DNA of 64,000 nucleotides. Source: Thiosocius sp963736445. Its GTDB lineage: Bacteria; Pseudomonadota; Gammaproteobacteria; Chromatiales; Chromatiaceae. Positions 42,936 through 52,888 of the stretch are shown here, in pieces (within the stretch, counting starts at the first letter, position 1; every line of letters starts with the position of its first letter). The stretch covers positions 124,001-188,000 of the forward strand of contig CAVTOY010000019.1 of assembly GCA_963736445.1 (NCBI GenBank), in the 5' to 3' direction. The translations under genes were made by a program, and so were the position numbers. Below the pieces are notes generated by a model. The model made no database searches and was not told where the DNA came from. It worked only from the letters and a program-made list of their open reading frames with translations.

Positions 42936-44051
42936 TCACTCTGTACTGACAAACTCGACCACCTCGAGATCGAAGCCTGCCAGCGCATGCAGATGCTTGG
43001 GCGCACTCATGACGCGCATCTTGCGCACCCCGAGGTCCGACAAAATCTGTGCCCCCACACCGATGGTACGAAGATCGTCGTCCTGCGCCTTCGAGCGTAT
43101 GGGTATCTGGTCCTCCACGCCGTGCCACTTGTAGTCTTGGATGCGCTGCACAATGTCGCGCGCGGTGTCGTAATTCCGCAGCACTACGATCACACCCTCA
43201 CCTTCCGCGGACACCTGATCCATCACGCGACGCAGAGGCCATCCGCAATCGCGGGTTCCTTCGAACAGATCGCATAGGCTGTTTTGAACATGCACCCGGA
43301 CCAGGGTCGCACGATCGGGGCTAATGTCGCCCTTTACCAGCGCCATGTGCATTTCGTTGCCGATGACGTCTTGGTAGGCGAACAGCTGGAAATCACCATG
43401 CTGGGTCGGCAGGGTACAGGAGGTCACCTGCTCGACGGTCTTTTCGTTCTTGATCCGATACTGAATGAGGTCAGCGATCGTACCGATTTTGAGGTCGTGC
43501 CGCTGCGCAAATTTCTCCAGATCCGCACTACGCGCCATGCTGCCATCTTCGTTGAGGATCTCGACGATCACGGCGCTGGGCGCAAAGCCCGCCAGGCGCG
43601 CCAGGTCGCAACCGGCCTCGGTGTGCCCGGCACGCACCAGGACACCGCCGGGTTGGGCCATCAGCGGAAAGATGTGGCCGGGCTGGATCAGGTCCTGAGG
43701 CTGTGCGTCCCGTTTGACCGCGGCCAGCACGGTGGTGGCGCGATCGGCTGCCGAAATTCCGGTAGTGACGCCCTCCGCCGCCTCTATAGATACCGTGAAA
43801 TTGGTCGCTTCGAGCTGATTGTCGGTATTGACCATCAGCGGCAGGCGCAGCTGGCGGCAACGTTCCTTGGTGAGGGTGACGCAGATCAGGCCACGCCCGT
43901 ACTTGGCCATGAAGTTGATGGTCTCCGGCGTGGTGACCTCGGACGCGAGGACGAGGTCACCCTCGTTTTCTCGGTTCTCATCGTCCATGATTATCACCAT
44001 TCGACCGCGACGCAGTTCCTCGATGATCTCTTGTGTGCTGTTCAGTGCCAT
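42936..44051 (-). CDS. ribBA: 3,4-dihydroxy-2-butanone 4-phosphate synthase with degenerate GTP cyclohydrolase II domain
   Basis: A 371-residue two-domain protein. Residues 1 to about 205 are a complete DHBP synthase (IIMDDENRENEGDLVLASE, YGRGLICVTLT, HIFPLMAQPGGVLVRAGHTEAGCDLARLAG). The C-terminal half has the GTP cyclohydrolase II fold (VTSCTLPTQHGDFQLFAYQD), but the zinc site normally built from three cysteines reads VHVQNSLCDLFEGTRDCGWPL, lacking the expected spacing. This matches the RibBX-like fusions of gammaproteobacteria whose second domain is not a working cyclohydrolase, so a separate RibA should exist elsewhere. ATG 44051 (MALNSTQEIIEELRRG) is preferred over an extension that contains no conserved sequence. 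Separated from ribE by two opposite-strand genes. Confidence 0.92.
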   Translation of the reverse strand: MALNSTQEIIEELRRGRMVIIMDDENRENEGDLVLASEVTTPETINFMAKYGRGLICVTLTKERCRQLRLPLMVNTDNQLEATNFTVSIEAAEGVTTGISAADRATTVLAAVKRDAQPQDLIQPGHIFPLMAQPGGVLVRAGHTEAGCDLARLAGFAPSAVIVEILNEDGSMARSADLEKFAQRHDLKIGTIADLIQYRIKNEKTVEQVTSCTLPTQHGDFQLFAYQDVIGNEMHMALVKGDISPDRATLVRVHVQNSLCDLFEGTRDCGWPLRRVMDQVSAEGEGVIVVLRNYDTARDIVQRIQDYKWHGVEDQIPIRSKAQDDDLRTIGVGAQILSDLGVRKMRVMSAPKHLHALAGFDLEVVEFVSTE

Positions 44052-44115
44052 GGTGCTGCAGCTAGTTGCGAACCGTGCAGTGTAACAGGCCAGAGGCGCC
44101 ACGGAGAATGCCCGA

Positions 44116-44748
44116 GTGACCGAAACCGAAGGGGTAATCCAGTACCACCTCGATTATCAGCCCGGCACGCTGCCGCCGGACGCAGCCCTTTCGGGCCTGT
44201 TCCACTGGTTCCGCCGCTGCCGCGAGCTCGAGCTGATCGGGCGCATCCCAAATCGCTACGCCGGCGCTGCCTACGGCAACGTCAGCATCCGCATGCACCG
44301 CGGTTTCGTGATCTCGGGCACCCAGACAGGCGGCCGTGCCGCGTTGACCACCGACGACCTGGCCTGGGTGCTGGACTTCAATGTCACCAAGAATCACCTC
44401 ACCGCGACCGGCCCGAGCCGTCCTTCCTCCGAGGCCATGACCCACGGGCAGATCTACCGCGGCCTGGCCGGGATCAATGCGGTAATCCATAGCCACTCAC
44501 CACGCATCTGGCAGCAGGCACAGGCACTGCAGTTGCCCATGACCGCGCCATTTGCCCGCTACGGCACGCCACAGATGGCGCAGGAGGTCGAGCGATTGCT
44601 AATGGTGGACCCTGCGGCGACGCAAGGGGTGTTCGTCATGGGTGGGCATGAAGACGGCGTCGTCAGCTACGCCAGCGGCATCGACACTGCCGGAGAGCTG
44701 CTGCTGGCGATGCAGGCGCGGGCCGAGCAGTTGGTCGACGTCGACTAG
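44116..44748 (+). CDS. Class II aldolase/adducin-family protein
   Basis: A 210-residue protein of the class II aldolase fold, starting at GTG 44116. It contains GNVSIRMHRGFVISGTQTGG (phosphate-loop region), SSEAMTHGQIYRG (the position of the acidic catalytic residue), the zinc ligands in AVIHSHSPRIW and the third His in MGGHEDGVVSYA. Members cleave or epimerise sugar phosphates such as fuculose-, ribulose- or methylthioribulose-phosphate. Which one acts here is not evident. It sits with the patatin gene on the plus strand inside the otherwise minus-strand rib operon, 12 bp before that gene, so the two are probably co-transcribed. Confidence 0.82.
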   Translation: MTETEGVIQYHLDYQPGTLPPDAALSGLFHWFRRCRELELIGRIPNRYAGAAYGNVSIRMHRGFVISGTQTGGRAALTTDDLAWVLDFNVTKNHLTATGPSRPSSEAMTHGQIYRGLAGINAVIHSHSPRIWQQAQALQLPMTAPFARYGTPQMAQEVERLLMVDPAATQGVFVMGGHEDGVVSYASGIDTAGELLLAMQARAEQLVDVD

Positions 44749-44759
44749 GGATAATAACG

Positions 44760-45680
44760 ATGCGCAAGAAAAAGACGATCTCTCTGGTGCTCGGCAGCGG
44801 TGGGGCCCGCGGTCTGGCGCACATCGGCGCCATTCGGGTGCTGCAACGTCATGGTTGGAAGATCGGCAGCATTGCCGGCAGTTCCATCGGCGCGCTTATC
44901 GGCGCATTTTACGCGGCCGGCAAGCTGGAAGACTACGCCGAATGGGTGCAGGAACTCACCGAAATCAACGTCCTGCGTTATCTCGACATCGCCTGGGGCG
45001 GCGCCGGCATGCTCAAAGGACAGATGCTGATGGAGACCCTGCAAGACTTCGTTGGAAGGCACCGCATCGAGGATCTGCCGATCCCGCTGACCATCGTCGC
45101 GACCGACGTACTCAGCCGCAAAGAGGTCTGGCTGCGGCACGGCGACCTGTTCGACGCGATTCGCGCGTCTATCGCGGTGCCGACCATATTCACACCACAT
45201 GTGGTCAATGAACGGCCCCTGCTAGATGGTGGGATTCTCAATCCGGTGCCGATAGCGCCGACACTGCAGGACCCGACGGATGCGGTGATCGCGGTCAGTC
45301 TGTCCGGGGTGCCCAAGAAGGTTGGCGGCGTCAACCGTCTGCGGAATAGCGCCCCTTCGGCGGAAGAATCTCGGTACCGCTACCACAAGAAAATTGAGGC
45401 CTTCATCGACCAGCTGCAGGCACGCCTCGGCCTCGAGAACGACGACACAGATGATGTGCAACCCAGATTATCAATGACCGATGCCGCGCTGCTCTCGCTG
45501 GACGCGATGCAGGCCAGCATCGCCCGTTGCATGCTGGCTGCCTATCCACCCGACCTGTTGATCGAGGTGCCGATCAACACCTGCCGGGCGCACGAGTTCT
45601 ATCGCGCCCAGGAGGTCATCGCGGCAGGCGAGTTCTGGGCGGAGGGGGCAATCGAGCGATTTGGCAATCACCGCGACTGA
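44760..45680 (+). CDS. Patatin-like phospholipase, RssA type
   Basis: A 306-residue serine hydrolase of the patatin family with a Ser-Asp dyad. It begins KKKTISLVLGSGGARGLAHIGAIRVLQRHG (oxyanion-hole glycine block), followed by IAGSSIGALIGAFYAAGK with the nucleophile Ser in GSSIG, and the Asp in LLDGGILNPVPIAP. No signal peptide, so it is cytosolic or peripheral. A C-terminal region of about 100 residues is less conserved. It follows the aldolase gene by 12 bp. Family members hydrolyse acyl ester bonds in lipids; the substrate is unknown. Confidence 0.88.
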   Translation: MRKKKTISLVLGSGGARGLAHIGAIRVLQRHGWKIGSIAGSSIGALIGAFYAAGKLEDYAEWVQELTEINVLRYLDIAWGGAGMLKGQMLMETLQDFVGRHRIEDLPIPLTIVATDVLSRKEVWLRHGDLFDAIRASIAVPTIFTPHVVNERPLLDGGILNPVPIAPTLQDPTDAVIAVSLSGVPKKVGGVNRLRNSAPSAEESRYRYHKKIEAFIDQLQARLGLENDDTDDVQPRLSMTDAALLSLDAMQASIARCMLAAYPPDLLIEVPINTCRAHEFYRAQEVIAAGEFWAEGAIERFGNHRD

Positions 45681-45810
45681 AGCGATGCCTGCCCTCGCAG
45701 ATTGCCGGGGGTATCAGACCCGTGGGGTCAGTGACATTCAAGTTAAGGATTTGCGCCCCCACATTCCTCACGGTTGCGCCGACTACGAACCCTTCACCCA
45801 TGGGGTCATT
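45681..45810. other. Spacer with GGGGTCA repeats, possible mobile-element scar
   Basis: The octamer TGGGGTCA occurs at 45723-45730 and again at 45801-45808, on either side of about 70 bp. Such GGGGTCA-type boundaries often flank REP-associated transposase remnants. The second octamer contains the ribE stop codon, so the last residues of RibE may derive from the scar. No coding sequence is seen between. Confidence 0.35.
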
Positions 45811-46468
45811 TTTTTAGGAACCCAGCCCGCGCGAGCAGGCCCATGTCGACCGCGGGGGCGGCCGGATCGGCCGCCTGCTCGCCGAGCAGGAGCCGCTCTA
45901 GATAACGCGCCACCAAGTCGACCTCGAGATTTACCCGCGTGCCCGCCTGATAGCCGCCCATGATGGTCTCCTGCAGGGTATGCGGCACGATATTCAGCGC
46001 GAAGCGTGCGCCATCCACGGCATTTACCGTCAGGCTTGTACCGTCCACTGAGATAGAGCCCTTGTGCGCGATGTAGCGCGCAAGCGCGTGCGGCGCCTCG
46101 ACGGTGAAACGCACCGAGCGGGCGTCATCATGGCGCTCGAGGATGGTGCCCATGCCGTCGACATGCCCGCTGACCAGATGTCCGCCCAGCCGCGTACCCA
46201 GCGTCAAGGCCTTCTCGAGATTGACCCTGCTGCCCGACTGCAGCTGCGCAAGACTGGTCAATGACAGGGTTTCACGCGATACATCGGCGGCAAAGCCGTC
46301 ACCCGGTAGCGTCACCGCCGTCAGACAGACACCATTGACCGCAATGCTGTCACCCTGCGTAACGTCGCTGAGGTCCAGCTTCCCGGTCAATATCCGCAAG
46401 CGGACGTCACCACCGCGCTGCTGCAATTCGGCGACCTCTCCGACGGCCGCGATAATCCCGGTGAACAT
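45806..46468 (-). CDS. ribE: Riboflavin synthase alpha subunit
   Basis: A 220-residue enzyme that dismutates two lumazines to riboflavin. It has the two lumazine-binding repeats: MFTGIIAAVGEVAEL, DSIAVNGVCLTAV, GDGFAADVSRETLSLTSL, LGGHLVSGHVDGMG, then GSISVDGTSLTVNAVDGARFALNIVPHTLQETIMG. MFTGII is the invariant start, which fixes ATG 46468; GGAGGT lies just upstream. It follows ribD by 13 bp. The C-terminus (ARAGFLKK) is slightly longer than usual and ends in the T-rich, GGGGTCA-containing spacer, perhaps altered by a past insertion. Confidence 0.95.
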   Translation of the reverse strand: MFTGIIAAVGEVAELQQRGGDVRLRILTGKLDLSDVTQGDSIAVNGVCLTAVTLPGDGFAADVSRETLSLTSLAQLQSGSRVNLEKALTLGTRLGGHLVSGHVDGMGTILERHDDARSVRFTVEAPHALARYIAHKGSISVDGTSLTVNAVDGARFALNIVPHTLQETIMGGYQAGTRVNLEVDLVARYLERLLLGEQAADPAAPAVDMGLLARAGFLKK

Positions 46469-46481
46469 CCAGCAACCTCCG

Positions 46482-47621
46482 CTAATTTTCCAGGTTTGGA
46501 CGCAGCCGGATGCGAAGATCGCTGCCGACACGGCGCACGTCGTCGAATGTGAGTTGGAGCCGGTCCGCCATGCGCTCGATGCCGGACAGCGCGACCAGGC
46601 CGCGCGCGGCTTGCCCCATCAGATGTGGCGCCATATAGACGATCAATTCGTCGACCAGGCCGGCCTGCAGCGCATGCCCGGCCACCGTCGGGCCGGCCTC
46701 GATCAGGACCTCGTTGACTGCGCGTGCGGCCAGCAGCTGCATCAGGTCGGCGAGTTGGACCCTACCGTCGCCCTGCGGCCGGCGCGCGACTTCCGCACCG
46801 GCGGCGCGGAGTGCCTGCTCGCGCGCGCCGAATGCCCCTTCACCACAGACGATAAGCGTGTCGCCAGGCAGGCGCAGGAGACGTGCCGTGGGCGGGGTGC
46901 GCAACTCACTGTCCAGAATGACACGCAACGGCTGGCGTAGGTAGTTGGGCTGCTCCACGCCATGCAGCTCCTCCGCCGCCAGGCGCACATTCATCGACGG
47001 ATCATCGGCCAGGACCGTGCCGATCCCGGTGACGACGGCGCTGCTGCGCGCACGCAGCCGCTGAACGTCACGCCGCGCGGCCTCGCCGGTAATCCATTGA
47101 CTCTCGCCGCTGGCCATGGCCGTGCGCCCATCCAGGCTCATCGCCAGTTTCGTGCGGACATACGGATGGCCTGTGCGCATGCGCTTCAGAAAACCCGGAT
47201 TGAGCGCCTCGGCATCACTCTCAAGCAGGCCAGCTTGGGCATCGACACCCGCCGCGCGCAACATGGCCATGCCTCTCCCGGCGACCAGCGGGTTGGGGTC
47301 TGTCATTGCCGCGACAAGGCGTGTGATGCCGGCCTGGATCAGCGCCTCTGCACAGGGTGGCGTCAGGCCATGATGGGCACATGGCTCCAGCGTCACATAG
47401 GCCGTCGCACCCCGCGCCGTCTCGCCGGCGGCCGCCAGGGCTATACGCTCAGCATGCGGCTCACCTGCTCGGCGATGCCAGCCTTCACCGACGACGCGTC
47501 CCGCATTGACCAGCACACAACCTACGCGCGGATTCGGGTCGGTCGTGTAGAGGCCGCGCTCGGCAAGGCGCAGGGCTCGCGCCATCATTCGGTGATCCCC
47601 GGCGCCGAACGAGCCGCTCAT
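46482..47621 (-). CDS. ribD: Bifunctional riboflavin deaminase/reductase
   Basis: A 379-residue fusion of diaminohydroxyphosphoribosylaminopyrimidine deaminase and 5-amino-6-(5-phosphoribosylamino)uracil reductase, steps 2 and 3 of riboflavin synthesis. The deaminase zinc site is GEPHAERIAL with LEPCAHHGLTPPCAEAL. The reductase domain has VRTKLAMSLDGRTAMASGESQWITG, GIGTVLADDPSMNVR, LRVILDS and VLIEAGPTVAGHAL. Its ATG shares one base with the nrdR stop (TGATG). Length is normal and the frame is clean. Confidence 0.95.
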   Translation of the reverse strand: MSGSFGAGDHRMMARALRLAERGLYTTDPNPRVGCVLVNAGRVVGEGWHRRAGEPHAERIALAAAGETARGATAYVTLEPCAHHGLTPPCAEALIQAGITRLVAAMTDPNPLVAGRGMAMLRAAGVDAQAGLLESDAEALNPGFLKRMRTGHPYVRTKLAMSLDGRTAMASGESQWITGEAARRDVQRLRARSSAVVTGIGTVLADDPSMNVRLAAEELHGVEQPNYLRQPLRVILDSELRTPPTARLLRLPGDTLIVCGEGAFGAREQALRAAGAEVARRPQGDGRVQLADLMQLLAARAVNEVLIEAGPTVAGHALQAGLVDELIVYMAPHLMGQAARGLVALSGIERMADRLQLTFDDVRRVGSDLRIRLRPNLEN

Positions 47622-48121
47622 CAGTCGTCGTCGAGGAAATCAATCTGTTGACGGCGTGCCTCAGGCGTCAACTGGCCCTCCAGTCGTTCGATCTCCTCAC
47701 GGAATGCATTGACGTCCTCGAACTGTCGATACACAGACGCAAAGCGAACATAAGCCACTTGGTCGAGCTTCTTGAGCTCATCCATCACCAGTTCACCAAT
47801 CTTGCGCGAGGAAACCTCACCCTCGCCGCCCGCCATCAGGCGCCGGGTGATGTGATGGATCGCGGCGTCAGTCGCCTCGGTGGAGACGGCGCGTTTCTCC
47901 AGTGCCCGCTCGATTCCAGCGCGGAGCTTGCGCCCATCAAAGTTGACACGCCGGCCGTCGGTCTTGACCACCCGCGGCAGGTTCAGCTCCGCAGTCTCGA
48001 AGGTGGTAAAACGTTCCTTGCATACCGTGCATTCGCGGCGCCGCCTGACCTGATCACCATCTCCATGCAGCCGGGAATCGACCACCTTAGTGTCCAGGGC
48101 TCCGCAGAAGGGGCAGCGCAT
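47621..48121 (-). CDS. nrdR: Transcriptional repressor NrdR
   Basis: A 166-residue ATP-cone repressor of ribonucleotide reductase genes. The zinc ribbon is MRCPFCGALDTKVVDSR ... RRRRECTVCKERFTTFE (four cysteines), followed by the ATP-cone domain (PRVVKTDGRRVNFDGRKLRAGIERALEKRAV ... YVRFASVYRQFEDVNAFREEI). The acidic tail QQIDFLDDD is typical. It lies between glyA and ribD as in most gammaproteobacteria. No ribonucleotide reductase gene is in the window, so its NrdR boxes are elsewhere. Confidence 0.96.
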   Translation of the reverse strand: MRCPFCGALDTKVVDSRLHGDGDQVRRRRECTVCKERFTTFETAELNLPRVVKTDGRRVNFDGRKLRAGIERALEKRAVSTEATDAAIHHITRRLMAGGEGEVSSRKIGELVMDELKKLDQVAYVRFASVYRQFEDVNAFREEIERLEGQLTPEARRQQIDFLDDD

Positions 48122-48225
48122 TGCAGTTCAGATTCGGGGCACGGCGGACAGCGAATACGGCATCCGCGAATCCGTCAACGGGGACCAGCGGCCGTCTCCA
48201 TCCAACAGACACGTGCGCTGCGGGA

Positions 48226-49479
48226 TCATCGATAGACCGGAAATTTCGCACATGCCGCCAGGGCCTTTTGCTTGACTGCGGCAATGACTGCGGTATCGCC
48301 ACGTCCGTCGATCACATCACACATCCAACCCGCCAACTCCCGGCACTCGGCCTCGCCGAAGCCGCGCGTGGTGACGGCCGGGGTGCCGACACGAATTCCC
48401 GAGGTCACGAACGGCGATTGTGGATCATTCGGGACGGCGTTCATGTTGACCGTTATGTTTGCCGACCCCAGCCAGGCATCGACGTCCTTGCCGGTCAGCC
48501 CAGCCTCGATGAAACTTACCAGGAACAGGTGATCGTCTGTGCCCTTGGAGACCACATCATAGCCCCGCGCCATAAAGACCTCGGCCATGACCTGGGCGTT
48601 CCTGATAACCTGTTTTTGATAGTCGACAAACTCAGGCTCCATGGCCTCCTTGAACGCCACCGCCTTGGCTGCGATCACGTGCATCAGCGGCCCACCCTGG
48701 CCGCCCGGGAACACCGCCGAATTGAATTTCTTCTCCAACTCGGGATTCGCTCTGGCCAGGATCATGCCGGCGCGCGGCCCGCGCAAAGTCTTGTGCGTCG
48801 TTGTCGTAGTGACATCGGCAATCTGCACCGGATTTGGATAGACGCTGGCGGCCACCAAACCGGCGATATGCGCCATATCGACCAGCAGGTAGGCACCGAC
48901 CGCATCGGCGATATCGCGGAAGCGTTGCCAGTCGACCACCCGAGAATAGGCAGAGAAGCCGGCCACGATCATCTTCGGCTTGTGTTCGCGCGCGAGCCGG
49001 TCGACCTCGTCGTAATCGATCTCGCCCGTGTCCGGATTCAGGCCATATTGAACGGCGTGATACAGCTTGCCCGAGAAATTGGGCTTGGCGCCATGCGTGA
49101 GATGGCCCCCGTGCGCCAAACTCATGCCGAGGATGGTATCGCCGGCCTCGCACAGCGCGAGGTACACCGCCGCGTTCGCCTGCGAACCGGAGTGAGGCTG
49201 CACATTGGCATAGTCCGCGCCAAACAGCTGTTTGGCGCGCTCGATCGCCAGCTGTTCGGCCTTGTCGACATATTCGCAGCCGCCGTAGTAGCGTTTCGCG
49301 GGATAACCTTCGGCATATTTGTTGGTCAGCACGGAACCCTGTGCCTCCAGGATGCGCGGGCTGGCGTAGTTTTCGGAGGCGATCAGCTCAATATGCTCTT
49401 CCTGACGACGCTCCTCTGCCTGGATGGCCGCGAACAGCTCGTTGTCGTAACCCTCGATCTGCATCTCTTTGCTGAACAT
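48226..49479 (-). CDS. glyA: Serine hydroxymethyltransferase
   Basis: A 417-residue PLP enzyme interconverting serine and glycine while charging tetrahydrofolate with a one-carbon unit. It begins MFSKEMQIEGYDNELFAAIQAEERRQEEHIELIASENYASP and has NKYAEGYPAKRYYGGCEYVDKAEQLAIERAK, LAHGGHLTHG, VDMAHIAGLVAASVYPNP and the PLP-lysine site DVTTTTTHKTLRGPRAG. ATG 49479 is fixed by the conserved start and an upstream GAGGTGG; the longer open frame is leader. The leader contains two strong hairpins (about 49514-49557). It stands 104 bp before nrdR on the same strand. Confidence 0.96.
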   Translation of the reverse strand: MFSKEMQIEGYDNELFAAIQAEERRQEEHIELIASENYASPRILEAQGSVLTNKYAEGYPAKRYYGGCEYVDKAEQLAIERAKQLFGADYANVQPHSGSQANAAVYLALCEAGDTILGMSLAHGGHLTHGAKPNFSGKLYHAVQYGLNPDTGEIDYDEVDRLAREHKPKMIVAGFSAYSRVVDWQRFRDIADAVGAYLLVDMAHIAGLVAASVYPNPVQIADVTTTTTHKTLRGPRAGMILARANPELEKKFNSAVFPGGQGGPLMHVIAAKAVAFKEAMEPEFVDYQKQVIRNAQVMAEVFMARGYDVVSKGTDDHLFLVSFIEAGLTGKDVDAWLGSANITVNMNAVPNDPQSPFVTSGIRVGTPAVTTRGFGEAECRELAGWMCDVIDGRGDTAVIAAVKQKALAACAKFPVYR

Positions 49480-49513
49480 CAGCCACCTCGTCCACATAAA
49501 ACCAAAACGCAAA

Positions 49514-49557
49514 CGGCCCCGATCGGGGCCGCTGACCGGGTATCCATACAACCCGGG
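49514..49557 (-). promoter_or_regulatory. Tandem hairpins in the glyA leader
   Basis: Read on the minus strand, a first hairpin (CCGGGT/ACCCGG arms, about 49536-49557) is followed by a perfect 18-base palindrome CGGCCCCGATCGGGGCCG (49514-49531) and a T-rich run TTTGCGTTTTGGTTTT before the glyA ribosome site. This could be an attenuator or simply a terminator for a transcript from upstream. No known glycine, SAM or folate riboswitch core was recognised. Confidence 0.5.
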
Positions 49558-49683
49558 GTTCGGCGAGTCTGCTGCAGTCGGCTGTCAGCGTCAAGCTGGC
49601 TGGCAGACGCCCTGCCCTCGCACGCCGCTGGCTACCCTGATCGGCGATCGCGGATCGCGTGCATCCATCTCTGCGTCTTTGAG

Positions 49684-49717
49684 ACAAAAAACAAAGCGGC
49701 GCGTTTCCGCAGCCGCT
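49684..49717 (-). terminator. Factor-independent terminator after the tRNA operon
   Basis: Minus-strand sequence AGCGGC...GCCGCT forms a stem with an inner GCG/CGC extension and is followed by TTTGTTTTTTGTC. It lies 14 bp beyond the 3' end of tRNA-His, in the expected place and orientation. Confidence 0.8.
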
Positions 49718-49731
49718 CTTTTCGTGTGGGT

Positions 49732-49808
49732 TGGGGTGGACGATGGGGCTCGAACCCACGACCACTGGAATCACAATCCAGGGCTCTACCAACTGAGCTA
49801 CGTCCACC
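49732..49808 (-). tRNA. tRNA-His (anticodon GTG)
   Basis: The minus strand folds as a complete cloverleaf with acceptor arms GTGGACG/CGTCCAC, D-arm TAGCTCAGTTGGTAGAGC, anticodon stem CTGGA/TCCAG with loop TTGTGAT (anticodon GTG) and T-arm GTGGG-TTCGAGC. A G at the -1 position faces C73, the identity element of histidine tRNA. CCA is encoded. Confidence 0.95.
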
Positions 49809-49885
49809 ATTGAAGTCGGCATCGATAGACGGGCCTCCGCAGGACCGACTTACCTGCTCTTGCGACCCGCGCCTCGCGGCGAATC

Positions 49886-49962
49886 TGGCGCCCCGAGGAG
49901 GACTCGAACCCCCGACCAATAGCTTAGAAGGCTACTGCTCTATCCAGCTGAGCTATCGGGGC
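49886..49962 (-). tRNA. tRNA-Arg (anticodon TCT)
   Basis: Cloverleaf on the minus strand with acceptor stem GCCCCGA/TCGGGGC, discriminator G and encoded CCA. The anticodon stem GTAGC/GCTAT encloses loop CTTCTAA, giving anticodon TCT (reads AGA/AGG). It is the middle gene of three. Confidence 0.95.
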
Positions 49963-49985
49963 CGAACCCAGTAACGAGCTAAATC

Positions 49986-50062
49986 TGGTCGGGGTAGAGA
50001 GATTCGAACTCCCGACATCCTGCTCCCAAAGCAGGCGCGCTACCAGACTGCGCTATACCCCG
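49986..50062 (-). tRNA. tRNA-Pro (anticodon TGG)
   Basis: Cloverleaf on the minus strand with acceptor stem CGGGGTA/TACCCCG, anticodon stem CCTGC/GCAGG and loop TTTGGGA, giving anticodon TGG. CCA is encoded. It is the first gene of the Pro-Arg-His unit, about 30 bp behind a strong promoter. Confidence 0.95.
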
Positions 50063-50092
50063 AGTTCCTCGACCGTTTCGCGAAGGCTGGAT

Positions 50093-50121
50093 ATTGTATG
50101 TGGCGGCACCGTGGCCGTCAA
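50093..50121 (-). promoter_or_regulatory. Sigma-70 promoter of the tRNA operon
   Basis: On the minus strand TTGACG and TACAAT are separated by exactly 17 bp, close to consensus, about 30 bp upstream of tRNA-Pro. The region between the second box and the tRNA contains CTTCGCGAAACGG. Confidence 0.75.
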
Positions 50122-50187
50122 TGAAACCGCGCTGTCTGCTATCATCGCGACCCTGACTCCGACCGGTAGGGCCATGCCAGGACGACC

Positions 50188-51048
50188 ATGACTGCGCAAA
50201 TCCTCGACGGCAAGGCGATTGCCGCTGACATTCGTGAACAGGTCCGGCGGCAGGTCGACGCCCGCGGGGCCGCAGGTCAGGACGCGCCAGGGCTGGTCGT
50301 CGTCCTGGTCGGCGAGAACCCGGCCTCGCAAGTCTACGTTCGCAACAAGCAAAGAGCGTGTCAACAGGTCGGGTTCAGGTCGGAACTACTGCAGCTGCCG
50401 GCGGACACCAGCCAGGCCCGACTGCTCGAACTGATCGAGCAGCTGAATGCCCGCGACGACGTCGACGGGATCCTGGTGCAGCTGCCGCTGCCTGCACAGA
50501 TCGATGAAGACCTGATCACGGAGCACATTACGCCGACCAAGGATGTCGACGGCTTCCATCCTTGGAACATGGGTCGTTTGGTGCTGCGTCAGCCGCTGCT
50601 GCGGCCCTGTACGCCGAAGGGTGTGATGACCCTGCTGGCGCGCACCGGTATCGACCTGGTCGGCAAAGATGCGGTCATCGTCGGCCAATCCAATATCGTC
50701 GGTCGGCCGATGCTGCTCGAGCTGCTGATGGCACGCTGCACCGTCACGATTTGCCATAGTAAGACACAACATCTCGCCGACAAGGTGCGCGGCGCGGACA
50801 TCGTGGTCGCCGCAGTCGGGGTGCCGCGCTTCGTCAAGGCGGACTGGGTGAAGCCGGGCGCTATCGTGATCGACGTTGGCATCAACCGCATGCCGGACGG
50901 CAGTCTATGCGGCGACGTGGACAGCGAGGCGGTAGCGGCGCGCGCCGGCTGGATCACCCCAGTGCCCGGTGGGGTCGGCCCGATGACTGTCGCGACCCTA
51001 TTGCAAAACACCCTGCTCGCCGCCGACATGCACGACCGACGCAGTTGA
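50188..51048 (+). CDS. folD: Bifunctional methylenetetrahydrofolate dehydrogenase/cyclohydrolase
   Basis: A 286-residue enzyme converting 5,10-methylene-THF to 10-formyl-THF. It has the family motifs: AQILDGKAIA, GLVVVLVGENPASQVYVRNKQRAC with the catalytic Lys in VRNK, DGILVQLPLPAQID, TPTKDVDGFHPWNMG, CTPKGVMTLL, VIVGQSNIVGRPM, and the C-terminal WITPVPGGVGPMTVATLLQNTL. Length and order are normal. It is divergent from the tRNA operon. Functionally it is linked to glyA nearby through one-carbon metabolism. Confidence 0.96.
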   Translation: MTAQILDGKAIAADIREQVRRQVDARGAAGQDAPGLVVVLVGENPASQVYVRNKQRACQQVGFRSELLQLPADTSQARLLELIEQLNARDDVDGILVQLPLPAQIDEDLITEHITPTKDVDGFHPWNMGRLVLRQPLLRPCTPKGVMTLLARTGIDLVGKDAVIVGQSNIVGRPMLLELLMARCTVTICHSKTQHLADKVRGADIVVAAVGVPRFVKADWVKPGAIVIDVGINRMPDGSLCGDVDSEAVAARAGWITPVPGGVGPMTVATLLQNTLLAADMHDRRS

Positions 51049-51219
51049 CCGGGCGCGCAGTCGAGTGCGGTCGAGTGCCAACCCGCTGACGGCACCGAGA
51101 GAGATCGCCGCTTCTGGGTTCTGCGCAGTCCTTTGAGCGGCTGCGTTTATCGAACACCCGTCGGCCTGTGTACAATCGCGACCTTCCAAGTTTCGCATCA
51201 GGCAAGAAGCTCCATCGCC

Positions 51220-52888
<1,669 letters not shown>

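Noticed and set aside
42900..47700. FMN riboswitch in the riboflavin gene block
   Set aside because: No conserved RFN core was found in the ribBA, ribE or ribD upstream regions by eye.
48121..49974. Long plus-strand frame across glyA and the tRNA region
   Set aside because: It runs through two tRNA genes and antisense to glyA; not a gene.
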